A stretch of 64,000 nt of DNA from Neobacillus driksii (GCF_013409995.1 NZ_JACCBX010000010.1:124001-188000); one strand, 5' to 3'; counted from the first letter of the stretch, positions 16,486 through 25,518 are shown. The notes: generated from the sequence alone by a model not told the origin. Translations and numbers: made by a program.

Positions 16486-19119
16486 ATGGAAAAGAAGAAG
16501 TTAGTATTAATAGATGGGAATAGTATCGCTTACCGTGCATTCTTTGCTCTGCCCCTGCTTAATAACGATAAGGGCGTACACACAAACGCAGTATACGGTT
16601 TTACCATGATGTTGAATAAGATTATCGAAGACGAGAAGCCAACGCATATACTAGTGGCATTTGATGCGGGCAAGACAACATTTCGTCATGCTACTTTTGG
16701 TGAATATAAGGGTGGAAGGCAGAAAACACCTCCTGAATTATCGGAACAATTCCCTTTTATTCGTGAACTTCTTGACGCATATGGTATCCAGCGATATGAG
16801 CTTGAGAATTATGAGGCAGATGATATTATAGGGACGCTGTCATTAACGGCTGAAAAAGAGGGTTATGAAATCAAGGTAATATCAGGAGATAAAGACTTAA
16901 CTCAGCTTTCCTCGGAACATACTACCGTTGGAATCACTCGAAAAGGAATTACCGACATTGAGGAATATACTCCAGAACATGTTATGGAGAAGTATGGTTT
17001 AACGCCTGAGCAAATTATTGATATGAAGGGGCTGATGGGTGATCCTTCAGATAATATTCCAGGTGTACCAGGCGTCGGTGAGAAAACAGCGATTAAACTG
17101 TTAAAGGAATTTTCAACATTAGAAAAGTTACTAGACTCGGTTGATCAAGTGACTGGAAATAAGTTGAAAGAAAAGCTTGAAGAATTTAAGGATCAAGCAG
17201 TAATGAGTAAGCAGCTTGCTACTATAGAAAGACATGCACCAGTGGAAGTATCTGTAGAAAATGTCGCTTACGAGGGTTTTGAAAGAGAAAAACTCGTTGC
17301 AATTTATAAAGAGCTTGGCTTTCATTCTTTATTAGAAAAATTAGGTGGAGACGCTGCTAGCACTGAACAGCTCGAACTTGAAGACATTGAGTATGTAACC
17401 CCTGATATGATTAGTGATGATTTGTTTGCGGACGATAATTATTTCTATGTTGAAATGCTCGATGATAATTATCATTACGCCGATATCATTGGTTTTTCGC
17501 TCGTCAATGAAAAGGGATATTATTATTTACCAACTGAATTAGTCTTAAAGTCTGATAGTTTTAAAAAATGGGCGGAAGATGAAACAAAAAAGAAAACAGT
17601 CTACGACGCAAAGCGTTCCGAGGTATCTTTAAGAAGGTTTGATATTCATTTAAAAGGGGTTAATTTCGATACGTTAATGGCTTCTTATATTATTAATCCT
17701 TCTGAATCGATTGATGACCTTTCAACAATAGGGAAAAAATACGGGATTAGTATTCAATCAGATGAGTCGTTTTATGGAAAAGGGGCTAAGCGGAAAATAC
17801 CAGAAGCTTCACTGCTTGCAGAGCATTTGGTCAGAAAAAGTCTTGCTATGTTTGATTTAAAACAAAAATTGGAAGACGAATTAAAAACAAATGAACAATT
17901 TGAATTATTTACTGACCTTGAAATGCCGCTGTCACTCATTTTAGCTGATATGGAATCCTGTGGGATCAAGGTGGATAGGGATCGTCTGCAAAGAATGGGC
18001 GGCGAAATTCATGATAAGTTGATCGAAATGGAAGGAATTATTTATGAGCTGGCTGGTGAAAAGTTCAATATTAATTCAACCAAACAATTAGGTGTGATTT
18101 TATTTGAAAAATTAAACCTGCCAACCTTTAAGAAAACAAAAACAGGCTACTCAACGTCAGCAGATGTTTTAGAGAAATTAGCAAATGACCATGAAATCAT
18201 TGAGCATATTCTTACATACAGACAGCTAGGCAAGCTCCAGTCAACTTATATTGAAGGTTTGCTCAAGGTTATTAATCCTAAAACAGGTAAAGTTCATACA
18301 CGCTATCAACAAACATTAACCGCAACAGGTAGATTAAGCTCCATAGACCCGAACTTGCAGAACATTCCGATTCGATTAGAAGAGGGTAGGAAAATCCGCC
18401 AAGCATTTGTACCATCGGAACCAGGATGGATCATTTTTGCAGCCGATTATTCGCAAATCGAGCTTAGAGTTCTTGCAGACATTGCTGGGGATGAAAAACT
18501 GATACAAGCCTTTAAGGATGACCTTGATATTCACACCAAAACGGCGATGGATGTATTCCACGTAAATGCGGATGAGGTAACATCCAATATGAGAAGGCAG
18601 GCAAAGGCGGTTAACTTCGGGATTGTCTATGGAATAAGTGACTATGGTCTTTCACAGAGCTTAGGCATCACACGTAAGGAAGCTGGTCTGTTTATTGACC
18701 GCTATCTTGCAAGCTACCCTGGGGTGAAGGATTATATGGACGACATTATTCATTCAGCCAAACAAAAGGGTTATGTATCTACTCTTCTGCAAAGAAGAAG
18801 GTATATCCCAGAGATTACACATCGTAATTTTAACATCAGAAGTTTTGCTGAAAGAACTGCCATGAATACCCCAATCCAGGGAAGTGCAGCCGATATTATA
18901 AAAAAAGCCATGATTGATATGGCGGAAGCATTAAAGGATTATGGATTAAAAACAAGACTACTGCTTCAAGTGCACGATGAACTTATTTTCGAAGCGCCAG
19001 AAGAAGAAATCGAAACACTCAAGAAACTCGTTCCAGATGTCATGGAAAATGCCCTCGAATTAAAAGTGCCATTAAAAGTAGACTATTCCTATGGTCCAAC
19101 ATGGTTTGATGCAAAGTAG
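16486..19119 (+). CDS. polA: DNA polymerase I
   Basis: 877 residues, the usual length. The 5'-3' exonuclease domain (about 1-290) has the LIDGNSIAYRAFF start, GDKDLTQL and the GDPSDNIPGVPGVGEKTA helix-hairpin-helix. The middle 3'-5' exonuclease-like domain (about 300-475) lacks the usual DxE metal ligands, as in Bacillus enzymes. The polymerase domain has motif A DYSQIELRVLA, motif B RRQAKAVNFGIVYG and motif C QVHDELIFEAP. ATG 16486 follows GAAAGGGG, 18 nt after phoR. It acts in Okazaki fragment maturation and repair. Confidence 0.97.
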   Translation: MEKKKLVLIDGNSIAYRAFFALPLLNNDKGVHTNAVYGFTMMLNKIIEDEKPTHILVAFDAGKTTFRHATFGEYKGGRQKTPPELSEQFPFIRELLDAYGIQRYELENYEADDIIGTLSLTAEKEGYEIKVISGDKDLTQLSSEHTTVGITRKGITDIEEYTPEHVMEKYGLTPEQIIDMKGLMGDPSDNIPGVPGVGEKTAIKLLKEFSTLEKLLDSVDQVTGNKLKEKLEEFKDQAVMSKQLATIERHAPVEVSVENVAYEGFEREKLVAIYKELGFHSLLEKLGGDAASTEQLELEDIEYVTPDMISDDLFADDNYFYVEMLDDNYHYADIIGFSLVNEKGYYYLPTELVLKSDSFKKWAEDETKKKTVYDAKRSEVSLRRFDIHLKGVNFDTLMASYIINPSESIDDLSTIGKKYGISIQSDESFYGKGAKRKIPEASLLAEHLVRKSLAMFDLKQKLEDELKTNEQFELFTDLEMPLSLILADMESCGIKVDRDRLQRMGGEIHDKLIEMEGIIYELAGEKFNINSTKQLGVILFEKLNLPTFKKTKTGYSTSADVLEKLANDHEIIEHILTYRQLGKLQSTYIEGLLKVINPKTGKVHTRYQQTLTATGRLSSIDPNLQNIPIRLEEGRKIRQAFVPSEPGWIIFAADYSQIELRVLADIAGDEKLIQAFKDDLDIHTKTAMDVFHVNADEVTSNMRRQAKAVNFGIVYGISDYGLSQSLGITRKEAGLFIDRYLASYPGVKDYMDDIIHSAKQKGYVSTLLQRRRYIPEITHRNFNIRSFAERTAMNTPIQGSAADIIKKAMIDMAEALKDYGLKTRLLLQVHDELIFEAPEEEIETLKKLVPDVMENALELKVPLKVDYSYGPTWFDAK

Positions 19120-19173
19120 AAAAGAGGAAGAGCTTAGGCGCTTTCTCTGGATAGCATAAAAGGGAGTTGCTTT

Positions 19174-20001
19174 ATGCCAGAACTACCGGAAGTAGAAACA
19201 GTAAGAAAGACGTTAAAAAAGCTTGTTTCAAATAAACAAATAGAAAATATAACCGTTCACTGGCCTAAAATTATTAAAAATCCAGTTGAGGTTGAACAAT
19301 TCGTTGATGCCCTTAGAGGAGAAATAATTGAGGACGTCGGTAGAAGAGGTAAGTTTTTAATTATTTATACCACCACGTTTGCCCTTGTTTCCCATTTAAG
19401 GATGGAAGGGAAATATGGGCTCTATGCAAAGGAAGAACCATATGATAAGCATACTCATGTTATCTTTCATTTTACCGATGGAAGTGAATTGAGATACCGA
19501 GATGTTCGGAAATTTGGAACCATGCACCTATACCTAAAGGGGGAGGAATTTGAGAAACCTCCACTTATTGACCTTGGACCAGAGCCTTTTTCAGAAGAAT
19601 TCACAAAGGAATATTTATCCGACAAGCTGAAGAAGACCAACAGAAAGATAAAGCCTGCTCTACTGGACCAAAAAGTTTTTGTTGGGCTTGGAAACATTTA
19701 TGTCGATGAGGCCCTGTTCCGTTCTGGAATACATCCTGAACGGATTGCAAACTCTTTGAGTGAGGAAGAATTAACAGTGCTGCACCAAGAAATTGTTAAG
19801 ACATTGGAGGAAGCCGTTAAAAAAGGGGGAAGCACGATTCGCTCCTACGTAAACTCACAAGGGGAAATAGGGATGTTTCAGCTTGAATTATATGCCTACG
19901 GCCGTAAAGGGGAAGAATGCAAAAGGTGTGGAACCCCATTAGAAAAAACAACAGTAGGAGGACGAGGTACTCATTTTTGTCCTAAATGCCAAAAACTTTA
20001 A
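19174..20001 (+). CDS. mutM: Formamidopyrimidine-DNA glycosylase
   Basis: 275 residues. It removes 8-oxoguanine and cuts the abasic site. The PELPEVET start carries the catalytic Pro2 and Glu3. The middle has VGLGNIYVDEALF and the helix-two-turn-helix. The C-terminal zinc finger is CKRCGTPLEKTTVGGRGTHFC plus a final CxxC pattern. ATG 19174 follows AAAGGGAG. It lies 54 nt after polA, forming a repair operon with coaE downstream. Confidence 0.97.
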   Translation: MPELPEVETVRKTLKKLVSNKQIENITVHWPKIIKNPVEVEQFVDALRGEIIEDVGRRGKFLIIYTTTFALVSHLRMEGKYGLYAKEEPYDKHTHVIFHFTDGSELRYRDVRKFGTMHLYLKGEEFEKPPLIDLGPEPFSEEFTKEYLSDKLKKTNRKIKPALLDQKVFVGLGNIYVDEALFRSGIHPERIANSLSEEELTVLHQEIVKTLEEAVKKGGSTIRSYVNSQGEIGMFQLELYAYGRKGEECKRCGTPLEKTTVGGRGTHFCPKCQKL

Positions 20002-20090
20002 TCTTTAGAAGTGAGATGACAATTTAATAACAAAGGATAGGCTCCTCCCATATACTATCGTAGTGATTGACGGAAGGAGCTCTAGACATC

Positions 20091-20732
20091 ATGTTTCAAT
20101 TGTTCTCACTTCTCCTGCTGGCTTTTGCTCTCAGTCTTGATAGCTTTAGCGTAGGGTTTACGTATGGACTAAGAAAAATGGTACTGCCGCTTAAATCAGT
20201 GCTCATCATTGCAACCTGTTCTGCCAGTTCTTTAATGATTGCGGTGTCAATCGGGCATGGACTAGAAAAAATCCTATCTCCTAGTATCACGGCAAGCCTT
20301 GGGGGAATTATATTAATCGCTCTTGGCGCCTGGGTATTATATCAATTTTTCAGGCCAGAAAAAGAAAAGGACTCAGAACTGCTCGAACATGAGAAGCTGA
20401 TCATAAATTTTGAAATACGCTCCTTAGGTATTGCCATAAATATCTTAAGGAAGCCAATGTCAGCCGACTTTGACCGTTCGGGTACGATCACTGGAATTGA
20501 GGCATTTATGCTCGGCTTTGCCTTATCCATTGACGCGTTTGGTGCTGGAATCGGTGCTGCAATGCTAGGATACTCTCCTATTTATCTAGCCGCCAGTGTT
20601 GCTGTAATGAGTTCTTTATTTTTAGTTTTAGGAATAAAAAGCGGTGCTTTTTTTCATAAATTTAACATGGTCCAAAAGCTTACCTTTATACCAGGGATTT
20701 TATTAATCATCATTGGAATTTTGAAATTATGA
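20091..20732 (+). CDS. ytaF: Sporulation membrane protein YtaF (MntP-like fold)
   Basis: 213 residues with six hydrophobic segments in two repeats. Each repeat begins with the similar ALSLDSFSVGFTYG (about 10-23) and ALSIDAFGAGIGAAM motifs, as in the manganese exporter MntP. A charged linker separates them (about 85-135). The family is annotated as a sporulation membrane protein; ion transport is inferred from the fold. ATG 20091 follows GGAAGGAG; the frame is open to 20067. It lies between mutM and coaE as in B. subtilis. Confidence 0.88.
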   Translation: MFQLFSLLLLAFALSLDSFSVGFTYGLRKMVLPLKSVLIIATCSASSLMIAVSIGHGLEKILSPSITASLGGIILIALGAWVLYQFFRPEKEKDSELLEHEKLIINFEIRSLGIAINILRKPMSADFDRSGTITGIEAFMLGFALSIDAFGAGIGAAMLGYSPIYLAASVAVMSSLFLVLGIKSGAFFHKFNMVQKLTFIPGILLIIIGILKL

Positions 20733-20757
20733 CCGTTCATGTGGAAAGGAACAGAGT

Positions 20758-21366
20758 ATGTCACTAGTAATCGGACTAACAGGCGGAATAGCCAGTGGAA
20801 AAAGTACAGTCTCCAATATATTAAAAGAAATGAATATCACTATTATAGATGCAGACGTAGAAGCCCGCCTAGCCGTTGAAAAAGGGGAACCTGCTTATCA
20901 AAAAATTGTTGCTGAATTTGGTAATGATATTTTACTAACTAACGAGGAAATTGATAGGGTGAAACTCGGTTCCATCATTTTTCATAACGCTGAAAAACGA
21001 CAGCTCTTAAATAGCATTGTTCATCCTGAGGTAAGAAAAAGGATGAACAATCAAGTCGAAGCAGCCAAGGAACGCGAGGAACAAGTCATTATCCTTGATA
21101 TTCCACTACTGTTTGAAAGTAAACTAACGCATATGGTCGAAAAGACCATCCTTGTGTATGTTGATCGAGACATCCAGTTAAAAAGACTGATGGAAAGAAA
21201 TGATTTATCATTGGAGGAAGCAGAGGCCAGAATAAAATCCCAAATGCCTCTTTTAGAAAAAGTAGCCCTTGCCGACGCCGTCATTAATAATAACGGCTCC
21301 ATCGCCGAAACCAAAAAACAGGTAATTGAGGTTTTAAATGGCTGGGGAATAACAAGACTTATTTGA
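20758..21366 (+). CDS. coaE: Dephospho-CoA kinase
   Basis: 202 residues. It phosphorylates the ribose 3' hydroxyl of dephospho-CoA, the last step of CoA synthesis. P-loop GLTGGIASGKST (6-17), the DIPLLFES strand and a lid region with the RLMERNDLSLEEAEAR pattern are all present. ATG 20758 follows GTGGAAAGGAAC. It ends the phoP-to-coaE group and is followed at once by a terminator and then a repeat array. Confidence 0.95.
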   Translation: MSLVIGLTGGIASGKSTVSNILKEMNITIIDADVEARLAVEKGEPAYQKIVAEFGNDILLTNEEIDRVKLGSIIFHNAEKRQLLNSIVHPEVRKRMNNQVEAAKEREEQVIILDIPLLFESKLTHMVEKTILVYVDRDIQLKRLMERNDLSLEEAEARIKSQMPLLEKVALADAVINNNGSIAETKKQVIEVLNGWGITRLI

Positions 21367-21390
21367 GAAGGGGCCATCCCCTTCTTTTTT
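21367..21390 (+). terminator. Intrinsic terminator after coaE
   Basis: GAAGGGG and CCCCTTC pair around CCAT and are followed by six T. It begins right after the coaE stop. Confidence 0.9.
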
Positions 21391-21399
21391 GGTTTGTTT

Positions 21400-22045
21400 A
21401 TGAAGCCCAAAATCAAAGGCTGAAGGTGAAAGTGGTACTTATGAAAGGCTCATGAAGCCCAAACTTGAAAAAGTGGTACTCATGAAAGGTTCATGAAGCC
21501 CAAAACCAAAGGTTGAAGGTAAAAGTGGTACTCATGGAAGGTTTATGAAGCCCAAACTTGAAACAGTGGTACTCATGAATGGTTCATGAAGCCCAAACTC
21601 AAAGGCCGAAGGTGAAAGTGGTACTCATGAAAGGCTCATGAAGCCCAAACTTGAAAAAGTGGTACTCATGAAAGGCTCATGAAGCCCAAACTTGAAAAAG
21701 TGGTACTCATGAAAGGTTCATGAAGCCCAAACTCAAAGGCTGAAGGTGAAAGTGGTACTCATGAAAGGTTCATGAGGCCCAAACTCAAAGGCTGAAGGTG
21801 AAAGTGGTACTCATGAAAGGTTCATGAGGCCCAAAATCAAAGACTGAAGGTGAAAGTGGTACTCATGAAAGGTTCATGAAGCCCAAAATCAAAGGCTGAA
21901 GGTGAAAGTGGTACTCATGAAAGGTTCATGAGGCCCAAAATCAAAGACTGAAGGTGAAAGTGGTACTCATGAAAGGCTCATGAAGCCCAAAATCAAGCGT
22001 GAAATGAAAAAAGGGTCCTCATGAAATTGTTCACAAGGCCCCATA
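21400..22045. repeat. Tandem repeat array with TCATGAA/TTCATGA palindrome (about 14 copies)
   Basis: About 14 copies of a unit built around CTCATGAAAGGTTCATGAAG and followed by CCCAAA. Two unit lengths alternate: a 41-bp form with CTTGAAAAAGTGGTA after the core, and a 52-bp form with CTCAAAGGCTGAAGGTGAAA. The core is an inverted repeat (TCATGAA-3 nt-TTCATGA). The last copy is degenerate. The array fills the whole gap between the coaE terminator and the 3' end of the convergent NERD gene. A related array lies at 41861. No open frame is conserved because unit lengths are not multiples of three. Confidence 0.9.
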
Positions 22046-22073
22046 ATTTAAAAGCGATTGAATTAACCTATTG

Positions 22074-22994
22074 CTAAATAGGATTTTTACTGTCATCTAC
22101 AAAATATGAATACTTACCATGCCCTTTAAGTATAAAATGTTTTAATAATATTTTCCTAATCTTCTTTTTTGGTGTAACCACCTTACACCATTCAAAAACA
22201 AGATTAGTGGTGATCTTTATATCTGGAAAAAGTTTCAACAATTCCTCCACATGTCGTAATACGGCTGCTTCCATCCGCTCCTCGCAACCACAATCCTTAC
22301 AAGCTATTTTCGTTCTAGAGACAGAGACATCAAACGAGTGGCAGGAGCCACAGGTAATCCCTTTTACCACTGTGTCATAATCATATTTTGGTAATCGCAC
22401 ATAAGGGTTTTCAGTTTTATGCAAAGAAACTAACAGGTCTGCGAGTTTATGGTGCACATCACTTAATTTAGAGGGCATTTTATATAGCTTTTTAATAAAG
22501 GAATTAACTTGTGTTGGTAAGATAATCTGCGGATTTGGTGATGGTTGATACAAGGTAAACTGGGGGTTATTGAATACGAGAAAGGCATCAATGGGATAAT
22601 TATATCTATATTTTTGAAGTAATTGCCGGAGTTCGGAATGACATCTATTTAACTGTAGCATAGGATCCTTCTTTTCACTTCCAGCTATTGTTTTAAACAG
22701 GCCATCTTCATAACAATATTCTCCTTCATAATATTTGATATCAATTAGATAAATTCGTCCATAAAAGATAATCAAAGTGTCAATTTGGAAAAATGTTTCA
22801 CCGAATTCGAGTAACAATTCATTAATAACCAAAGTATCTAAGTCGCGTATTAAGCAATCAAACTCCAATTCCCCTGCATAACCCTTCTCTTTGTTAGAAA
22901 GTTGCAACTTTTCTTTTTCCGTTAATTTCGTTCTATAATTCAAAATTCTCAACTTAACCAATTCTGGAGGTATAGGTCGTTCTTTTTTAAACAT
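22074..22994 (-). CDS. NERD domain protein with a zinc-ribbon-like motif
   Basis: 306 residues. A NERD (nuclease-related) domain spans about 40-160: GYAGELEFDCLI, then the DTLIIFYGRIYLIDIKYYEGEY segment resembling the D-ExK core of restriction-type nucleases (here D and DIK). A four-cysteine cluster (CGSCHSFDVSVSRTKIACKDCGC, described here as C-x2-C-x14-C-x2-C) at about 219-240 looks like a zinc ribbon. The C-terminal part is basic and helical. Its role is unknown; nuclease activity is inferred from the family. It is divergent from gapB, not part of the conserved backbone as I know it, and convergent with coaE. Confidence 0.75.
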   Translation of the reverse strand: MFKKERPIPPELVKLRILNYRTKLTEKEKLQLSNKEKGYAGELEFDCLIRDLDTLVINELLLEFGETFFQIDTLIIFYGRIYLIDIKYYEGEYCYEDGLFKTIAGSEKKDPMLQLNRCHSELRQLLQKYRYNYPIDAFLVFNNPQFTLYQPSPNPQIILPTQVNSFIKKLYKMPSKLSDVHHKLADLLVSLHKTENPYVRLPKYDYDTVVKGITCGSCHSFDVSVSRTKIACKDCGCEERMEAAVLRHVEELLKLFPDIKITTNLVFEWCKVVTPKKKIRKILLKHFILKGHGKYSYFVDDSKNPI

Positions 22995-23119
22995 GTTCCA
23001 CTTCCTTTCTTAACTCTGATTCTATCTAACTTTTTAACCAAATAACATGGATGTTTTGTTAAATGTGTTAACATGTTACCTAAATTGTAAAACATTTTTA
23101 AAAATCCGCACTTTATATA

Positions 23120-23147
23120 TTACATATTAAATTAAATATGTTATACT
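23120..23147 (+). promoter_or_regulatory. Predicted gapB promoter
   Basis: TTACAT (23120-23125) and TATACT (23142-23147) are 16 nt apart. The -10 box is contained in a CcpN-like box. Confidence 0.45.
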
Positions 23148-23181
23148 AATTACATCAAAACAAGTTAATAAGTATAACATA
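23137..23181 (+). promoter_or_regulatory. Pair of inverted CcpN-like operator boxes before gapB
   Basis: TATGTTATACT (23137-23147) and its exact reverse complement AGTATAACATA (23171-23181) are separated by 23 nt. Each fits the CcpN consensus as I recall it (TRTGHYATAYW). The first covers the predicted -10 box. In B. subtilis CcpN represses gapB and pckA during glycolysis, so glucose repression of this gapB is expected. Confidence 0.65.
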
Positions 23182-23200
23182 TTACGGAAGGGGCCGTGAA

Positions 23201-24232
23201 ATGAAGGCGAGAATTGCAATAAACGGTTTTGGGAGAATTGGAAGGATGGTTTTTAGAAAAGCGATCCTTGAAAATACGCTTGATATTATTGCTATTAATG
23301 CAAGTTATCCTGCAGAAACATTAGCTCATTTAATAAAATATGATACGGTTCATGGACCGTTTCAAGGGGATATCATTGCGCTCGATGAAGAGCTAATTGT
23401 AAACGGTAAGCGAGTGAAATTATTAAACAATCGAAATCCTGAGCTGCTTCCATGGAAAGAGTTAAATATTGATATGGTAATTGAAGCGACTGGTAAATTT
23501 AACTCACGAGACAAAGCAAGTCTTCACTTAGATGCAGGAGCAAAAAAGGTTATTATTACTGCACCCGGCAAGAACGAGGATATCACGATTGTTATGGGTG
23601 TAAATGAAGACAAACTAGACATCACTCAACATGATGTTATTTCCAATGCGTCTTGTACAACAAACTGTTTGGCGCCTGTAGCGAAAGTGTTGGATGAAAA
23701 GTTTGGAATTGAAAATGGTCTAATGACAACGATTCATTCGTACACAAACGATCAACGAAACATTGACAACCCACATAAAGATTTGCGAAGAGCTAGAGCA
23801 TGTGGACAATCTATCATCCCGACCACAACTGGAGCGGCTAAAGCGTTAGCGCTGGTACTACCACAGTTAAAAGGGAAGTTGCATGGAATGTCACTTCGTG
23901 TACCTACACCAAATGTTTCACTCGTGGACTTAGTAGTTGATTTGAAACAAGATGTCACAATGGATGATATCAATCAAGCCTTTTTGGAAGCAAAAAATGG
24001 TCCATTAAAGGGTATCATCGACTTTACGATGGAGCCGCTTGTATCCGTTGATTTCAATACAAATCCGTACTCAGCGATTATTGATGGATTATCAACCATG
24101 GTAATGGGTAACAGAAAAGTAAAAGTGCTTGCTTGGTATGATAATGAATGGGGCTATTCTTCCCGCGTTGTCGATCTCACCTTATATGTCGCACATCTAT
24201 TAGCCAATTCAAATCAAGTAAAAGTTGGATAA
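23201..24232 (+). CDS. gapB: Glyceraldehyde-3-phosphate dehydrogenase, gluconeogenic GapB type
   Basis: 343 residues. It has the Rossmann start INGFGRIGRMVFR, catalytic Cys152 in NASCTTNCLAP, and the C-terminal YDNEWGYSSRVVDL. The cofactor loop reads INASYPAE instead of the Asp-containing INDL of glycolytic GapA, fitting NADP preference and the gluconeogenic role of GapB. ATG 23201 follows GGAAGGGG. CcpN-like boxes and the speD neighbour agree with B. subtilis, but a terminator separates it from speD here. Confidence 0.94.
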   Translation: MKARIAINGFGRIGRMVFRKAILENTLDIIAINASYPAETLAHLIKYDTVHGPFQGDIIALDEELIVNGKRVKLLNNRNPELLPWKELNIDMVIEATGKFNSRDKASLHLDAGAKKVIITAPGKNEDITIVMGVNEDKLDITQHDVISNASCTTNCLAPVAKVLDEKFGIENGLMTTIHSYTNDQRNIDNPHKDLRRARACGQSIIPTTTGAAKALALVLPQLKGKLHGMSLRVPTPNVSLVDLVVDLKQDVTMDDINQAFLEAKNGPLKGIIDFTMEPLVSVDFNTNPYSAIIDGLSTMVMGNRKVKVLAWYDNEWGYSSRVVDLTLYVAHLLANSNQVKVG

Positions 24233-24238
24233 ATCTTG

Positions 24239-24269
24239 AAAAAACACTGTCGATCGACAGTGTTTTTTT
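24239..24269 (+). terminator. Intrinsic terminator after gapB
   Basis: ACACTGTCGATCGACAGTGT is a perfect 20-bp palindrome flanked by A and T runs. It separates gapB from the speD leader. Confidence 0.88.
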
Positions 24270-24374
24270 GTAGCTCTTAAAACCAATCGTACATAATATA
24301 GTTTGTAATTTGATTTTTGTCTTGAGGAGATAAGCTCTCTAAACACAGACACTGTAAAATTTTAGTATGATAGG

Positions 24375-24403
24375 TTGCAAAAGAAATATAAACTTAGTAT
24401 ACT
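24375..24403 (+). promoter_or_regulatory. Predicted speD promoter
   Basis: TTGCAA (24375-24380) and TATACT (24398-24403) are exactly 17 nt apart. The expected start near 24410 coincides with the first bases of the structured leader. Confidence 0.6.
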
Positions 24404-24410
24404 AGTCATC

Positions 24411-24548
24411 GTGAACTTCTTGAAATTGGTAGCGATTAATTACTTAAAGGGTTAGGACCTCTCTGGACTAACTTTCCCCCGTGGTAATTACACCGATACT
24501 GGTAATAAACGATTTCAAGAATGAAGCAAAAATGTTTAAAGGGGGAAA
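24411..24548 (+). ncRNA. Structured speD 5' leader, candidate riboswitch-like element
   Basis: The leader folds into nested helices: P1 TTCTTGAAAT (24417-24426) with ATTTCAAGAA (24512-24521), P2 TAATTAC (24437-24443) with GTAATTA (24484-24490), and P3 GTTAG (24451-24455) with CTAAC (24468-24472), extended by CC/GG inside. TTTCCCCC (24473-24480), between P3 and P2, is a perfect complement of the speD Shine-Dalgarno region GGGGGAAA (24541-24548), giving a possible pseudoknot that hides the start site. I do not recognise it as an S-box, SMK or SAM-II element. Translational control by a SAM- or polyamine-related ligand is inference. Confidence 0.55.
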
Positions 24549-24554
24549 ATGAAT

Positions 24555-24929
24555 ATGGAAACAATGGGACGTCACGTGATCTCTGAATTATGGGGATGCG
24601 ATATCGAAAAATTGAATGATTTGAATTTTATTGAACAAACTTTTGTCGAAGCAGCTCTTAAATCAGGTGCAGAAGTCCGCGAAGTAGCATTTCATAAGTT
24701 TGCACCCCATGGCGTAAGCGGTGTGGTCATTATTTCTGAATCCCACTTAACGATTCACAGCTTCCCTGAGCATGGATATGCTAGCATTGATGTATATACT
24801 TGTGGCGATTTAAATCCAAATATAGCAGCTGATTATATTGCTCAAAGCTTAAATGCGCAAACACGTGAAAATATTGAAATTCCACGTGGTATGGGTCCTG
24901 TTCAACTAAAACAGGCAAAAGCTCTATAA
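24555..24929 (+). CDS. speD: S-adenosylmethionine decarboxylase proenzyme
   Basis: 124 residues. This pyruvoyl enzyme makes decarboxylated SAM for spermidine synthesis. Self-cleavage is expected between Glu62 and Ser63 (ISES-HLTIHSFPEHGY), with His68 and Cys83 as the other active-site residues. An ATG at 24549 is in frame, but it is only 3 nt from GGGGG; ATG 24555 has 9-nt spacing and reproduces the METMGRHV start of B. subtilis SpeD. It follows a structured leader with its own promoter. Confidence 0.95.
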   Translation: METMGRHVISELWGCDIEKLNDLNFIEQTFVEAALKSGAEVREVAFHKFAPHGVSGVVIISESHLTIHSFPEHGYASIDVYTCGDLNPNIAADYIAQSLNAQTRENIEIPRGMGPVQLKQAKAL

Positions 24930-24950
24930 TTTTAAAATAAAAAAGCGACG

Positions 24951-24979
24951 AGGGGTGTATTTATAGTACACCTCTTTTT
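24951..24979 (+). terminator. Intrinsic terminator after speD
   Basis: AGGGGTGTA and TACACCTCT (one wobble) pair around TTTATAG, followed by a T run. Confidence 0.8.
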
Positions 24980-25034
24980 ATTTTTTTCGTAAAGTATTGT
25001 AAAATTAGATAAAAGACTATTATTGGAGGCGCAC

Positions 25035-25433
25035 ATGTCTATACTTGGAAATTTATTTATTCGTTTCAGAAAGCAAGTTGAAACCTCAGATCATCAAAAA
25101 GATAGTTCCTTAGCTACCCGTTATTATAAAGCTACTTTCAACCAGCTTTTTCAATCCGTTGAAGAATTATTTCGCCAGGATGCAGATTGCCGAATTGTTA
25201 CAGTTTCAAAAGACCATGGCGAGATAGCTGTTGAGATTAATAAACCGATTCCTTGTTTTCTAATCGTTACGGTAGTTTCTGTAAGAGGAATGGAAACAGC
25301 AGTGGATTTTAGTATTTCTTCGGAAAAATTTTCACCCATCGGATTATACCCGGTTTTAAGAAAAAGGCTCGTTTCCTATTACGAGAAAATCGACAAATTA
25401 CATACTCTAGTTAGAGTCGGAAAAAGCTCATAA
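25035..25433 (+). CDS. Conserved hypothetical cytosolic protein
   Basis: 132 residues, no signal peptide or membrane segment. An N-terminal helix pair (about 5-55) is followed by an alternating strand region (about 58-105: RIVTVSKDHGEIAVEI, PCFLIVTVV, TAVDFSIS) and a C-terminal helix rich in basic residues. The strand pattern resembles small alpha/beta proteins of unknown role found at this position in other Bacillaceae. ATG 25035 follows TTGGAGGCG; the in-frame TTG at 25023 overlaps that site. The function is unknown. Confidence 0.7.
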   Translation: MSILGNLFIRFRKQVETSDHQKDSSLATRYYKATFNQLFQSVEELFRQDADCRIVTVSKDHGEIAVEINKPIPCFLIVTVVSVRGMETAVDFSISSEKFSPIGLYPVLRKRLVSYYEKIDKLHTLVRVGKSS

Positions 25434-25518
25434 TACTTCTTGTGTTACCGTTTTCTTTCTAATAAGATAAAGAGTGGATAGTAATATTTATGAATGGATT
25501 GATTTGGGAGTTGATCAA

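Noticed and set aside
21400..22045. Possible CRISPR array
   Set aside because: Spacers are themselves repeated, unit lengths vary between two fixed values, and there are no cas genes nearby.
22074..22994. NERD protein as part of a defence system
   Set aside because: It stands alone, with housekeeping genes on both sides and no helicase, kinase or methylase partner.
24411..24548. S-box (SAM-I) riboswitch at speD
   Set aside because: The four-way junction with kink-turn and the downstream terminator of S-box leaders are absent; the layout is translational rather than transcriptional.
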